From assembly GCF_002285495.1 (NCBI RefSeq), contig NZ_CP016786.1, positions 1,812,001-1,876,000 of the forward strand: a stretch of DNA of 64,000 nt, given 5' to 3'. Shown piece after piece: positions 25,529-34,499 of this stretch. Every line of letters starts with the position of its first letter. The first letter of the stretch is position 1. A program made the position numbers and the translations under genes. The notes below the pieces were generated by a model, which searched no databases, was not told the DNA's origin, and worked only from the letters and a program-made list of their open reading frames with translations. This DNA comes from Clostridium isatidis. GTDB taxonomy: Bacteria > Bacillota > Clostridia > Clostridiales > Clostridiaceae.

Positions 25529-26497
25529 TTATTTTATTCTGTTTCTTAATCTTAACAGCTTCGATGTATTTTTTATACCAATAAGTTTTACTACATTTCT
25601 AACTAATTTAGCTCTATTACTATTAATATCTTCTAATAAATATAAATTATCCTTAAGTTCCTTAGTCATTTTTTTATTTTCTTCGCCACTATAGGCCTCT
25701 AGTTCATTTAATGCAGTAACATAATTATGCTCTACTCTATATTGTAAAAAACTTCGCATTATTCCTTGGGCATTATCTCTTCTAATTTTATTGTATAAAT
25801 TTTTTGAAACAAAAATTTTATCATATACCTTTTTAGGATTTAGCATTCCCATTATAGATTTTGGATTTCCTACTCTATAACAATAAACTGATTCCTTTAC
25901 TACTGCAAAGTTTTTAGCAGAACATAAAACTCTTGGAGACCAATCTTCATCTTCGTGATATATTCCTTCAGTAAAGAATAAACTATTTTCTTCTATTAAT
26001 CTCTTTTTTGCTATAAACCTTGTGGCAGCATAACTTGCACTACCTTTATTATAGAAATATACATAGGGCTCTTTTTCATTTTCTTTTGGTTCTTCTAAAT
26101 AATCATTTATAACTTCTCCATTTGGATAAATATTACAGTGACTTACCATTACTAAATCTGTATCTTTTAATGAAGCATTAATAATCTCCTTAATACTTCC
26201 ATCTTTAATATAATCATCACTATCTACAAACCAAATATATTTTCCATTAGCTTTTCTTATTCCTGCATTTCTTGCAGAAGATAAACCGCCATTTTCCTTA
26301 TGAAGTACCATTATATATTCATATTCTTTTTCGTATTTATCACATATTAAAGGACTACTGTCTTTTGATCCATCATCAACTAAAATTACTTCTACTCCTT
26401 CTTGATAATTATTAATAATACTTTTTAAGCACTCATCTAAATATTTTTCAACATTATAGACAGGTACAACAATTGATAAAAGAATATCTTTTTTCAT
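25529..26497 (-). CDS. Family 2 glycosyltransferase
   Basis: The protein has 322 residues from the ATG at 26497 (GGAGG upstream). The GT-A fold nucleotide-binding start is SIVVPVYNVEKYLDECLKSI, with DDGSKDSS, the metal-binding DSDDYI motif and the acceptor-side HEDEDWSPRVL. It is an inverting enzyme expected to add one sugar to the lipid-linked repeat unit in the cytoplasm. No membrane segment is present. It is the last gene of the leftward operon, which has its terminator at 25461-25519. The sugar specificity is unknown. Confidence 0.9.
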   Translation of the reverse strand: MKKDILLSIVVPVYNVEKYLDECLKSIINNYQEGVEVILVDDGSKDSSPLICDKYEKEYEYIMVLHKENGGLSSARNAGIRKANGKYIWFVDSDDYIKDGSIKEIINASLKDTDLVMVSHCNIYPNGEVINDYLEEPKENEKEPYVYFYNKGSASYAATRFIAKKRLIEENSLFFTEGIYHEDEDWSPRVLCSAKNFAVVKESVYCYRVGNPKSIMGMLNPKKVYDKIFVSKNLYNKIRRDNAQGIMRSFLQYRVEHNYVTALNELEAYSGEENKKMTKELKDNLYLLEDINSNRAKLVRNVVKLIGIKNTSKLLRLRNRIK

Positions 26498-26516
26498 ACT
26501 TGCCTCCACTATTATT

Positions 26517-27905
26517 TTATATAAATTTCTCCTTTTTGTTTAAATAAACTATATACCCTACAAAAATCCATAATATTGCTGCTGTAAAAGAATTTTGAAA
26601 GAAAACTTCAGTTATAAAGAAGGTTGTCAAAAGTATTGCTCCTATCATAGATGTCAATATAGTATATACATAATAATCATTATCATGTTTTTTATTATTT
26701 ACTATGTTTCTTAGAGCTGATATAGCTATATCTCCAAGTAAGAACATCATTATAAGTAGTGATACAGCCCCCCCTGAAAGTAACATATGTAAATATCCAT
26801 TATGTACATATTGTTTAGTTATTGATGAACCAGGCATCAATTTTTGTGCAATAGCCATTATATTTCTATCCCCTACTCCAAATATAGGAAACTTCTTACT
26901 TAATTTAAGTCCATCTGTCCATAATTCTATTCTACCATTTGATGATTCTACATCTGCCCTATCTATTGTAATATTGTTTGATTTATTTTCATCTTTATCA
27001 TTTTGTTTATTTATTATACTCTCACTTATACTATAACCTATTTCTGGTATTAATGCTAATGTCTTTCTAGTTATTCTAAAGGTAGCTACTAAGGCTACTG
27101 ATAAAATTATGCTTAAGATAAGACTTATTAATTTTTTAGAATTTATAGCATTATTTTTATCTTTAAATTTCCTATCAAATACTAAATAGAACAGCCCAAT
27201 TAATAATATTATTAATCCTAGCGAACCTCCTCTTGAACCAGATAAAACAATAAGTGAGTATTGAATTAATATGTTTGATATAAGTAATACTTTATTAAGT
27301 AATGTTTTTCTCAATAATAATATAACAGATAATGCTAAAGAAATTATTGCTACATTACAGGATTGATTTGGATCTACATAAATTCCCCATAATCTTGCAG
27401 CATAATATCCTTGAGGAATACTTCTTCCATCTACTCTTGTAACTATATAACTAATATCGAGGAAAAATTGTAATACAGATATGGCTGATATTATTAATGT
27501 TGCTATTATTACTGCTCTTCCTATTCTATCTATATCCATTAAAATTTGCTTCTTATCTTTTCGATAATCATTTATAAATAATCCAATTATCATAATACTT
27601 TGCCAAATTAAAGTTTTTATATTTCCAAGCAAATTCAACTCTCTATTAATAACTATTGTTACTAAATATGCCAATAAAAAACTAAATATTAAAATAAAAT
27701 ACTTCCTTGAAAAATCTACTCTATCTATCAATAGAAGCTTAATTAATATTAATCCACCCCATAATATTATAATGGGAGATGCATATGAGGTTACATATTG
27801 CCCTAATGCTAGTGAATGAATTAATGCCCATAAAAGAAATGTTATTTTGAAATATACACTGTCCTCTAGTATTCTTATTTTAAAAATCTTTTGTAATGTC
27901 TTCAT
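26517..27905 (-). CDS. Wzy-like polysaccharide polymerase
   Basis: The 462-residue protein has about eleven membrane segments. A large extracytoplasmic loop holds NGRIELWTDGLKLSKKFPIFGVGDRNI and KQYVHNGYLHMLLSGG, matching the Wzy_C/O-antigen ligase family (Arg-rich loop plus an HNGYL-type His motif). In the middle of a cluster of glycosyltransferase and flippase genes, the likely job is polymerising repeat units outside the membrane. A second protein of the same kind is encoded at 16924. GAGGTAG precedes the ATG. Confidence 0.82.
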   Translation of the reverse strand: MKTLQKIFKIRILEDSVYFKITFLLWALIHSLALGQYVTSYASPIIILWGGLILIKLLLIDRVDFSRKYFILIFSFLLAYLVTIVINRELNLLGNIKTLIWQSIMIIGLFINDYRKDKKQILMDIDRIGRAVIIATLIISAISVLQFFLDISYIVTRVDGRSIPQGYYAARLWGIYVDPNQSCNVAIISLALSVILLLRKTLLNKVLLISNILIQYSLIVLSGSRGGSLGLIILLIGLFYLVFDRKFKDKNNAINSKKLISLILSIILSVALVATFRITRKTLALIPEIGYSISESIINKQNDKDENKSNNITIDRADVESSNGRIELWTDGLKLSKKFPIFGVGDRNIMAIAQKLMPGSSITKQYVHNGYLHMLLSGGAVSLLIMMFLLGDIAISALRNIVNNKKHDNDYYVYTILTSMIGAILLTTFFITEVFFQNSFTAAILWIFVGYIVYLNKKEKFI

Positions 27906-27916
27906 ATTATCTACCT

Positions 27917-28942
27917 CTATCTATAAAAAACTTTCCTCATATTAACTTTAATAAAATATATTATTTTACTTAATAATATAACGCTTATAGGAAATGCTAA
28001 TGATAATTTAAGAAGCTTAAAAGCAAAACTTAAATCATCAGTATCATTAATAATATTATTATATTTTTTTATACTTTCTTTAACAAACTTGTATTTTCCA
28101 GAAATACTTAAATCACAATTTCTATTATGAAGATCTATATAACAAGAATACATCCATTTTATAAATAGCCCATTCATTTTCCTTATATAAGACCTTTCTA
28201 AATCAGAAGCTTCAAAATAACTTATACAATTTTTATATAAAGCTTCCATTAATTCTAATTTATCCTTTCTATATTTAAAAGTTAAATTATCTTCTAATCT
28301 CATGCAATAATGATAATAACATTTTTCAGAAAAGACTACACAATTACAATATTTTAGATACTCTAAATTAAAAGCTAAATCTTCTCCTAAATCAATATTC
28401 TTATCCATAAATAAGTTATTATCAATAATGACAGATCTTTTATACAGCTTATTAACTGGTGAATTAACGTATGTCCCACTTAGTCTCTCTAAAACATTTA
28501 TAGCAATATCTTTCTTATTATTAGAAATATTATTTTCGTAGGTTTGTATTTCTGTTACTATTTTATTTTTTTCCTCTATATCTAGAAAAAATCCTGTCAT
28601 TACTAAATCTGCTTCTTTATTCTCCATTATATTCAGAGTTTCTTCAAGCATATTACTTTCAATAAAATCGTCTGAATCAATGAATTGTATATATTCACCA
28701 ATTGCTTTTTTAATTCCTATATTTCTTGTTTCTGATACCCCATTATTTGAATTATCAATTACTCTTATTCTTTCATCTAACTTTTCAAATTTTTTAAGTA
28801 TATCTATGCTTCTATCACTAGATCCATCATTAATTAATATTAATTCAAAATCTTTAAAGGATTGATTTAATATACTTTTAATACAACGAGATAAAACTTT
28901 TTCTGCATTATAAACAGGCACTATAATGCTAATTTTCGGCAT
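27917..28942 (-). CDS. Family 2 glycosyltransferase
   Basis: The 341-residue GT-A enzyme has KISIIVPVYNAEKVLSRCIKSIL, NDGSSDRSIDIL and FIDSDDFIESNMLEETL. The C-terminal part is longer and more basic than in the 25529 enzyme and ends in a hydrophobic stretch (FPISVILLSKIIYFI), suggesting membrane association. GGAGGG precedes the ATG. It lies between the Wzx and Wzy genes with short gaps, in one operon. Confidence 0.9.
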   Translation of the reverse strand: MPKISIIVPVYNAEKVLSRCIKSILNQSFKDFELILINDGSSDRSIDILKKFEKLDERIRVIDNSNNGVSETRNIGIKKAIGEYIQFIDSDDFIESNMLEETLNIMENKEADLVMTGFFLDIEEKNKIVTEIQTYENNISNNKKDIAINVLERLSGTYVNSPVNKLYKRSVIIDNNLFMDKNIDLGEDLAFNLEYLKYCNCVVFSEKCYYHYCMRLEDNLTFKYRKDKLELMEALYKNCISYFEASDLERSYIRKMNGLFIKWMYSCYIDLHNRNCDLSISGKYKFVKESIKKYNNIINDTDDLSFAFKLLKLSLAFPISVILLSKIIYFIKVNMRKVFYR

Positions 28943-28966
28943 GAGTTTCCCTCCAACATATTAATA

Positions 28967-30373
28967 TTAAGAAATTTTCTTAATTTCTTTTATTCCTACT
29001 TTAACGCTTATTACTAATAAAATTATTATTATTGACCATCTTACTATAAAAGCATTTAAAAATACATAAGAAATTCCCCATGCTAATGCCACTGCAGAAA
29101 TTCCGTATATATTATATATAAAAGGATAATCCTGATGTTTCAATTTAAATTTTACAATACAAAAATGCATGAAAAATAACACAATATAAGCTATTAATGT
29201 AGCAATTGCCGCCCCATACATACCAAAGTACTGAATTAAAAAATAATTAAAAATTATATTTACAATGGCTGCTGTTATTGTTCCCATAGCTATAAATTTT
29301 GTATTTTTACTATAAAATTGAAAATTAGCAGGGAAGGTATACAAATATACAAAATAATATCCCATTATAATTATGAACACTAAAGGTATCCCTGGCCAAT
29401 ATTCTTCTGAAGCAAATAATTTAATTACTTCTGGTACTCCTAGAGTAAACATTACTGTTAATAATGTAAATAATATTATATAAATAGATGATTTTTTTCT
29501 TAAGTCTTCTTTATCTCCTTTTTTTAATGCTTCATAATACCAAGGCACCCATGCTCCATTTACGGCTACTTGTATTATATTTATTATAGAACCAATAGTA
29601 TATAATATTCCATATACCCCAACTATTGATTCCGTTGTAAACTCCTCAAGCATTAAAATATCTGATTGATTTAAAAGTAAATGAGATAAATTGTGAACAA
29701 TTAAAGGTAAGGCTACTGGCAAACAAAATTTCCAATACTTTAAATTTATATAAGTTTTACCTTCTAAAATAACTTTTATATATAGTACAAATCCAATAGC
29801 TATAGTAGCTATAGCCCATCCAAAAATTCTTCCTAAATATCTATTACTATCCATTGACAAAATAATAGATATAGAAAGTACTATATTCAAAATAGTTGAT
29901 AAGAAAGATACACCTAAATATGCCTTATACTTTCTTGCAAAGGTATATGTTGATAGCACAAAACTTGTAACAAAAGAGAAAAAGCTTTGCGTTAATAGTA
30001 AAAACAAAAGTCCTGCTTCAAGACCAGTAAGTACTAATAATTGTTTTTTAAATATATTAATTAATATAAACATTACTACAAAGCTAAAAGTTGCTAAAAT
30101 TAAAGAACTTGATAAATACTCCGGATATTCTTTCTCCTTAAGATTAGCTTTTGCAACTCCTACTGTTCCTTCTATTCCTAAACCAACCAAAATAACTGCA
30201 ATAGCATTCCAGGTAGAGTAAACTGTAACCTTTCCCATTTCAGTAGTTGTCAGCAATTCTGTAAATACAGGTACAGTTAAGAAATTTACACCTTTTAACA
30301 CAAAAGAACCTATTGTGTACCAAAGAGCTGAATTAACCAAAGTATTCTTTTTTAACAATTCTTTTATACTCAT
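28967..30373 (-). CDS. Wzx-type polysaccharide flippase
   Basis: The 468-residue protein has 12-14 predicted membrane segments, beginning NSALWYTIGSFVLKGVNFLTVPVFTELL, the usual start of the Wzx/MurJ-like exporter superfamily. The length is standard. It should flip the undecaprenyl-linked repeat unit to the outer face for the Wzy-like polymerase. The ATG directly follows the licD-type stop codon, with the GGAGATG site inside the licD end, so they are translationally coupled. Confidence 0.9.
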   Translation of the reverse strand: MSIKELLKKNTLVNSALWYTIGSFVLKGVNFLTVPVFTELLTTTEMGKVTVYSTWNAIAVILVGLGIEGTVGVAKANLKEKEYPEYLSSSLILATFSFVVMFILINIFKKQLLVLTGLEAGLLFLLLTQSFFSFVTSFVLSTYTFARKYKAYLGVSFLSTILNIVLSISIILSMDSNRYLGRIFGWAIATIAIGFVLYIKVILEGKTYINLKYWKFCLPVALPLIVHNLSHLLLNQSDILMLEEFTTESIVGVYGILYTIGSIINIIQVAVNGAWVPWYYEALKKGDKEDLRKKSSIYIILFTLLTVMFTLGVPEVIKLFASEEYWPGIPLVFIIIMGYYFVYLYTFPANFQFYSKNTKFIAMGTITAAIVNIIFNYFLIQYFGMYGAAIATLIAYIVLFFMHFCIVKFKLKHQDYPFIYNIYGISAVALAWGISYVFLNAFIVRWSIIIILLVISVKVGIKEIKKIS

Positions 30374-31210
30374 TTATTCATCTCCATTTTCCCAGTAATA
30401 TTCATATGACTTATCAAAATCTACAATTGCATCACCATGTCCAATTCTATCTTCTTCTGGTGGTAAAACCATATAATCTCCATAACAACGTGTTAAATAT
30501 TCATGATATTTTTCAGGAATTATAACTTCCATATCTTCAAATAGTATTTTCTTTCCATTACCGAACATATTACTTTTAAAAAGCATTTTATTATAACTTC
30601 CCGATAGAAATTCTATACACTCATCACAATCATTAATTTTATATTTGGTTATTTCTTTTAAACACTTATTTTTTATATATTCCTTAAATTTTTTGGGAAA
30701 TACACCGTAAATAATCTTAAATAAAGTATTTCCCTCTGGATTTTTATTAGTTAGATATCTTTCATAACTAAATATTCTATAAATTAATATTTGAAGCTTT
30801 TGAATTAACCTTTTTATTGCAGAATTAGGAACTCCAACTATAGGAAAAATATCCATGCATATCCCATAATGGCATTTTATATGTCTTAAATGTTTTTCCA
30901 TTGATGTAGTATTATTTATTCTTACCTTATTCCAAAGAGTAAAACAAAATTCATCTGTTTCTTGACTTTGATAAAAATATTTATCTCCTAACTCTTTTTG
31001 TGCGATTTTTTCAAACCTTATATAGTTATCCCAAGTCATTGATATATCAATATCATCATCCCAAGGAATAAATCCTCCATGTCTAACAGCACCTAAGGCT
31101 GAGCCCCAAGTTACATAATATTGTATATTATTATTTTTACATACTCTATCAATATCTTTTAACATCTGTAGCTGATACATTTGTAATTTTTTCACAACCG
31201 ATTTATCCAT
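30374..31210 (-). CDS. LicD-family phosphotransferase
   Basis: The 278-residue cytoplasmic protein has the LicD nucleotidyltransferase-fold signature: YYVTWGSALGAVRHGGFIPWDDDIDISM. It is followed by the KCHYGICMDIFPIVGVPNS region. LicD proteins transfer phosphocholine, or in some species other phospho-groups, onto teichoic acids or capsules. No licA, licB or licC gene is visible here, so the group added is uncertain. GGGAGAAG precedes the ATG. The gene is coupled to the flippase gene downstream. Confidence 0.9.
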   Translation of the reverse strand: MDKSVVKKLQMYQLQMLKDIDRVCKNNNIQYYVTWGSALGAVRHGGFIPWDDDIDISMTWDNYIRFEKIAQKELGDKYFYQSQETDEFCFTLWNKVRINNTTSMEKHLRHIKCHYGICMDIFPIVGVPNSAIKRLIQKLQILIYRIFSYERYLTNKNPEGNTLFKIIYGVFPKKFKEYIKNKCLKEITKYKINDCDECIEFLSGSYNKMLFKSNMFGNGKKILFEDMEVIIPEKYHEYLTRCYGDYMVLPPEEDRIGHGDAIVDFDKSYEYYWENGDE

Positions 31211-31247
31211 TTTTTCTTCTCCCGTAGTTATTCTTAGAATTATGTAT

Positions 31248-31277
31248 AAAATGGGTTAGTATAATCTAACCCATTTT
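31248..31277 (-). terminator. Intra-operon hairpin between the first glycosyltransferase and licD
   Basis: AAAATGGGTTAG and CTAACCCATTTT pair over 12 bases around a 6-base loop. The left arm runs straight into TTTTATAC on the minus strand, a short T-run. It may attenuate expression of licD and the genes after it. Confidence 0.6.
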
Positions 31278-32291
31278 TTAAATATTATTCTTTAAAAATG
31301 CTGGTATTTTAATTAATCCTACCAAAGTTCCAATACCATAATTTATGTGCAACGCAAGCAATATAAATGGTAATGCAAACATTTGAAGCATAAATTTACT
31401 TTTTACAATTTCAACTAAAGAAATTAATAAATTTACAAAAAGATATGACCCAGTTAATAATATTAAAGGTAAATCAACACCTGTAAATAGTGCTAATATA
31501 CTGAAAACTATCAATCCACAAACAAAAGCTAAAGGTGCAAAATGATATATTGAAAAACATTTTGGACATACGGACATAGTTAAACCTATCCAATATCCAT
31601 TTAAATACTTTTGCCTGCACATCTTTTTAAAATCATTTCTTGCATGATGATAAGAAATTATTTCAGGATTAAAATAAAATTTATATCCCTTTTCTCTCAT
31701 TCTATAATGCATTTCATTATCTTCTGTTCTAAATAATCTCTCATTATATGGTCCAACTGCATCAAATACTTCTTTAGAATAGGCAGCATGCGCTAATGTA
31801 CTTACATATCCTTCTTTTTCACTTCTTCTATAAGCAGCTATACCACTACCAAAAAGTGATTTTTCAGCCGCTAATAGTACCTTTTGCCATGAATTATCTT
31901 CATCAATTATACTAATTCTATGTCCACCAACTATCTTTTCTCCCTTATTTATATGCTTTACATTTTTCTCTATAAAATCATGAGGTAATGATGAATGAGC
32001 ATCTACTCTTAATATTATATCTCCTTCAGCTTCTTTTAAAGCAACATTCCAGCCAGAAGGCAATACTTTTTTAAGATTATCAAGTACTATTATTCTTTTA
32101 AAATCATGATTAGATCTACTAAATTCAAGCATTACTTTTTTAGTATTATCAGATGATGAACTGTCTACTAAAATGATTTCAATTAAGTTATGAGCATAAC
32201 TTTGACTTTTTATATCTTTTATTAATGATTTAAGTTTATCACCTGCATTATATGCAACAACAATAAACGTAACTAATTTTTCTCTTTTCAT
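31278..32291 (-). CDS. Family 2 glycosyltransferase with C-terminal membrane segments (ExoA-like)
   Basis: The protein has 337 residues from the ATG at 32291 (GAGG 7 bases upstream; a GTG at 32297 is less well placed). Motifs are FIVVAYNAGDKLKSLIKDI, LVDSSSSDNT, the acceptor region ILRVDAHSSLP, and FRTEDNEMHYRMREKGY. Three hydrophobic segments close the protein (about 245-330), as in ExoA-type succinoglycan glucosyltransferases. It is the first gene of the leftward polysaccharide operon, 63 bases after a strong promoter. Confidence 0.9.
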   Translation of the reverse strand: MKREKLVTFIVVAYNAGDKLKSLIKDIKSQSYAHNLIEIILVDSSSSDNTKKVMLEFSRSNHDFKRIIVLDNLKKVLPSGWNVALKEAEGDIILRVDAHSSLPHDFIEKNVKHINKGEKIVGGHRISIIDEDNSWQKVLLAAEKSLFGSGIAAYRRSEKEGYVSTLAHAAYSKEVFDAVGPYNERLFRTEDNEMHYRMREKGYKFYFNPEIISYHHARNDFKKMCRQKYLNGYWIGLTMSVCPKCFSIYHFAPLAFVCGLIVFSILALFTGVDLPLILLTGSYLFVNLLISLVEIVKSKFMLQMFALPFILLALHINYGIGTLVGLIKIPAFLKNNI

Positions 32292-32353
32292 AATCACGCC
32301 TCATATTCCATTAAATTTAATATTTGCGACATATTTTTCCCAATATCTATCAT

Positions 32354-32383
32354 ATTATAGCATACCCATATAATATAAATCAA
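32354..32383 (-). promoter_or_regulatory. Sigma-A promoter of the polysaccharide operon
   Basis: On the minus strand, TTGATT, an 18-bp spacer and an extended -10 (TGC TATAAT) occur. The insertion sequence begins 37 bp upstream of the -35, so the core promoter is intact but any farther upstream control region has been displaced. Confidence 0.8.
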
Positions 32384-32419
32384 TTCAGTCAGCTTTTAGT
32401 TTACATATTTTTTAATAGT

Positions 32420-32463
32420 AAAAAGGGGCTGTCGCACTAATAATTAGTGCACAGTCCCTTTTT
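32420..32463. terminator. Left-end hairpin of the insertion sequence
   Basis: The left terminal repeat pairs with an inverted copy of itself at 32444-32463 (TTAGTGCACAGTCCCTTTTT), with one wobble and one bulged C and a 3-base loop. A-run and T-run flank it, giving a terminator on either strand that would block transcription entering or leaving the element. Confidence 0.8.
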
Positions 32464-32473
32464 GTGCAAAAAA

Positions 32474-32506
32474 ATAAATCCTAGACTCCATGAGTTTAGG
32501 ATTTAT
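32474..32506 (+). promoter_or_regulatory. Hairpin just upstream of the transposase start
   Basis: ATAAATCCTA and TAGGATTTAT pair over 10 bp, then ACTC/GAGT inside, around a CAT loop. It ends 14 bases before the ATG. No Shine-Dalgarno sequence is visible between hairpin and start, so the structure may limit translation of transcripts that read in from outside. Confidence 0.55.
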
Positions 32507-32520
32507 GATAAAATATTTTT

Positions 32521-34149
32521 ATGCACAAAGAAAATATTTTACAAAAGAATTATACATTAAACCAAAAGTTTTATCAATTAAAACTTCCATTAAATATTGA
32601 TTACATGATACCGGTTAATGATTCAGTGCGATTACTAAGTCAATTTGTAGAGGAGATGGATTTAACAGATTTATATTCGACTTATTCCAAGATAAAGGAA
32701 AATCAAGTATCGCCAAGAAAAATGCTGAAAATCATGACTTATGGATATATGAATAAGATTTATTCGTCTCGAGATATTGAAAAGGCATGCCGTAGAGACA
32801 TTAATTTTATGTTTTTGCTTGAGGGAGCATCCGCTCCGGATCATGCAACATTTGCAAGATTTAGAAGTCTTCATTTTGCTCCATGTTCTGAAAGGATCTT
32901 AGCTGAAACAGCTAAATTTCTTTATAAAATTGGTGAGATATCAGGAGATGCTATCTTTATTGATGGCACAAAAATAGAAGCTTATGCAAATAAATATACT
33001 TTTGTCTGGAAAAAGGCAGTTACAAAAAACATGGCAAAATTGCTAATTAAAGTGGCCGACCTTGTTAAAGAGTGCGAAGAACTTTATGATATTAAGTTAA
33101 TCTATAAAAATGAAGTTCAAATGAAACATGTAAAAAAGCTTAGAAAAAAGCTTTATGCACTAAAGAAATCAGAAGGAATAGAATTCGTTCACGGATGTGG
33201 GAAAAGAAAAACTGCATTGCAACGATCAATAGAAAAACTTGAAGAATATCTTTCAAAGTTTAAAGAATATACTCAAAAAGTGTACACTTGCGGAGATAGA
33301 AACAGTTACTCAAAAACTGATGTTGATGCTACATTTATGAGGATGAAAGAAGATGCTATGAAAAACGGTCAACTTAAGCCAGCTTATAATGTGCAGCATG
33401 GTGTAGATTCAGAATATATTACATGGCTTACAGTTGGACCACAACCAACGGATACAACTACGCTAATACCTTTCTTGAAAAGCATGGAAGAAAACTTAAA
33501 ATTTAAATACTTAAAAATAGTTGCAGATGCTGGATATGAAAGTGAGGAGAACTATTCATTTATTGAAGAAAATAATCAAATAGCATTTATTAAGCCATCT
33601 AATTATGAAATATCAAAAACAAGAAAATATAAAAATGATATCGGTAAAATAGAAAACATGGATTACAATGAAGAAAAAGATTTCTACATATGCCGAAATG
33701 GTAAGCAGTTAAAGGCTGAAAATATAAAAATTAGAAAATCTAAAACAGGATATGAAAGTGAAAAGACAATTTATGTTTGTGAAGATTGCAATGATTGCAC
33801 TTACAAGAGTAGTTGCATCAAAGGGAATAATTGTAAAACTCCTTTGGAAGAAAGAGTAAAAAGATTTGAAACATCAAAAAAGTTTAATCGCCAAAGAAAG
33901 TCTGATTTAGAAAGAATTCTAAGCGAAGAAGGTTGCTTGCTTAGAATGAACAGAAGTATTCAAGCAGAAGGTTCTTTTGCACAAATAAAACAAGACATGA
34001 ATTTCAGAAGATTTATGTGTCGTGGGCAAAAGAATGTATTAGCAGAAAGTATACTTCTTGCAATGGCACACAATATAAATAAATTACATAGTAAAATACA
34101 AGCGGGCCGCACTGGTAAGCACTTATTTGAATTGAAGAAAGCCTCATAA
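32521..34149 (+). CDS. IS1182-family transposase
   Basis: This 542-residue DDE transposase starts with an N-terminal domain typical of IS1182/ISL-type elements (MKIMTYGYMNKIYSSRDIEKACRRDI after residue 60; SAPDHATFARFR). The catalytic segments are DAIFIDGTKIEAYANKYTFVWKK (first Asp), VADAGYESEENYSFIEENN (second Asp) and the Glu-containing RSIQAEGSFAQIKQDM. A Cys-rich zinc-binding stretch (CEDCNDCTYKSSCIKGNNC) precedes the last. All motifs are intact, so it is probably active. The start at 32521 is the first ATG; it has no recognisable ribosome binding site, which suggests deliberately low expression. Confidence 0.95.
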   Translation: MHKENILQKNYTLNQKFYQLKLPLNIDYMIPVNDSVRLLSQFVEEMDLTDLYSTYSKIKENQVSPRKMLKIMTYGYMNKIYSSRDIEKACRRDINFMFLLEGASAPDHATFARFRSLHFAPCSERILAETAKFLYKIGEISGDAIFIDGTKIEAYANKYTFVWKKAVTKNMAKLLIKVADLVKECEELYDIKLIYKNEVQMKHVKKLRKKLYALKKSEGIEFVHGCGKRKTALQRSIEKLEEYLSKFKEYTQKVYTCGDRNSYSKTDVDATFMRMKEDAMKNGQLKPAYNVQHGVDSEYITWLTVGPQPTDTTTLIPFLKSMEENLKFKYLKIVADAGYESEENYSFIEENNQIAFIKPSNYEISKTRKYKNDIGKIENMDYNEEKDFYICRNGKQLKAENIKIRKSKTGYESEKTIYVCEDCNDCTYKSSCIKGNNCKTPLEERVKRFETSKKFNRQRKSDLERILSEEGCLLRMNRSIQAEGSFAQIKQDMNFRRFMCRGQKNVLAESILLAMAHNINKLHSKIQAGRTGKHLFELKKAS

Positions 34150-34257
34150 GTTAAATTTTAAAAAAGCTTTTTTTCTGAGGCTTATTGAAGTGCGCCTATT
34201 TTTAGTTGATTTACATGCAAATAAAAATAACACCTAAAAAGTTAATTTATAGAATAG

Positions 34258-34311
34258 AAAAAGGAGCTATCGCTAACGGATTTTAATCCACTAATGCGAC
34301 AGCTCCTTTTT
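34258..34311. terminator. Right-end hairpin of the insertion sequence
   Basis: AAAAAGGAGCTATCGC (34258-34273) pairs with the right terminal repeat (34296-34311), with one mismatch in 16. An inner GGATT/AATCC stem continues it. It begins 2 bp from the DUF1858 stop codon at 34314 and now serves as terminator of the DUF1858/hemerythrin operon as well as of the transposase. Confidence 0.8.
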
Positions 34312-34313
34312 AA

Positions 34314-34496
34314 TTATCTATTTAAAGCTGATAATAATTGATCTAAATCTAATCCATGAACTTGTGCTGCATCTTCTAAAGATTCTGCTTGTGATGATGG
34401 ACATCCAATACATCCCATTCCAAAGCTCATTAATATTTTATCAGCATCTTCCTTTGCTCTAAGAATTTCTCCTATAGTCATGTCCTTTGTTATCAT
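34314..34496 (-). CDS. DUF1858 redox-disulfide domain protein
   Basis: The 60-residue protein consists only of a DUF1858 domain (ITKDMTIGEILRAKEDADKILMSFGMGCIGCPSSQAESLEDA). The CxxC pair (CIGC) is the redox-active disulfide known from domains associated with hybrid-cluster proteins. The start codon follows the hemerythrin stop by 3 bases, with GGAGG inside the hemerythrin end, so it is coupled. It probably works in the cytoplasm in redox or nitrosative-stress chemistry with its neighbour. The insertion sequence ends 2 bp past its stop codon. Confidence 0.88.
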   Translation of the reverse strand: MITKDMTIGEILRAKEDADKILMSFGMGCIGCPSSQAESLEDAAQVHGLDLDQLLSALNR

Positions 34497-34499
34497 TTA

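Larger units (their letters stand above)
32420..34311 (+). mobile_element. IS1182-family insertion sequence, complete
   Basis: Terminal inverted repeats are AAAAAGGGGCTGTCGCACTA at the left end and, at the right end, the complement reading AAAAAGGAGCTGTCGCATTA: 20 positions with two mismatches. They bracket one intact transposase gene of normal length. I see no clear target duplication: the flanks read ...TTAATAGT and TAATTATC... . The transposase is antisense to both neighbouring operons. The element looks recent, since the gene has no frameshift. Confidence 0.93.

Noticed and set aside
32400..34330. Target-site duplication of the insertion sequence
   Set aside because: TAAT occurs near both ends but not at matching positions next to the terminal repeats, so I do not claim a duplication.
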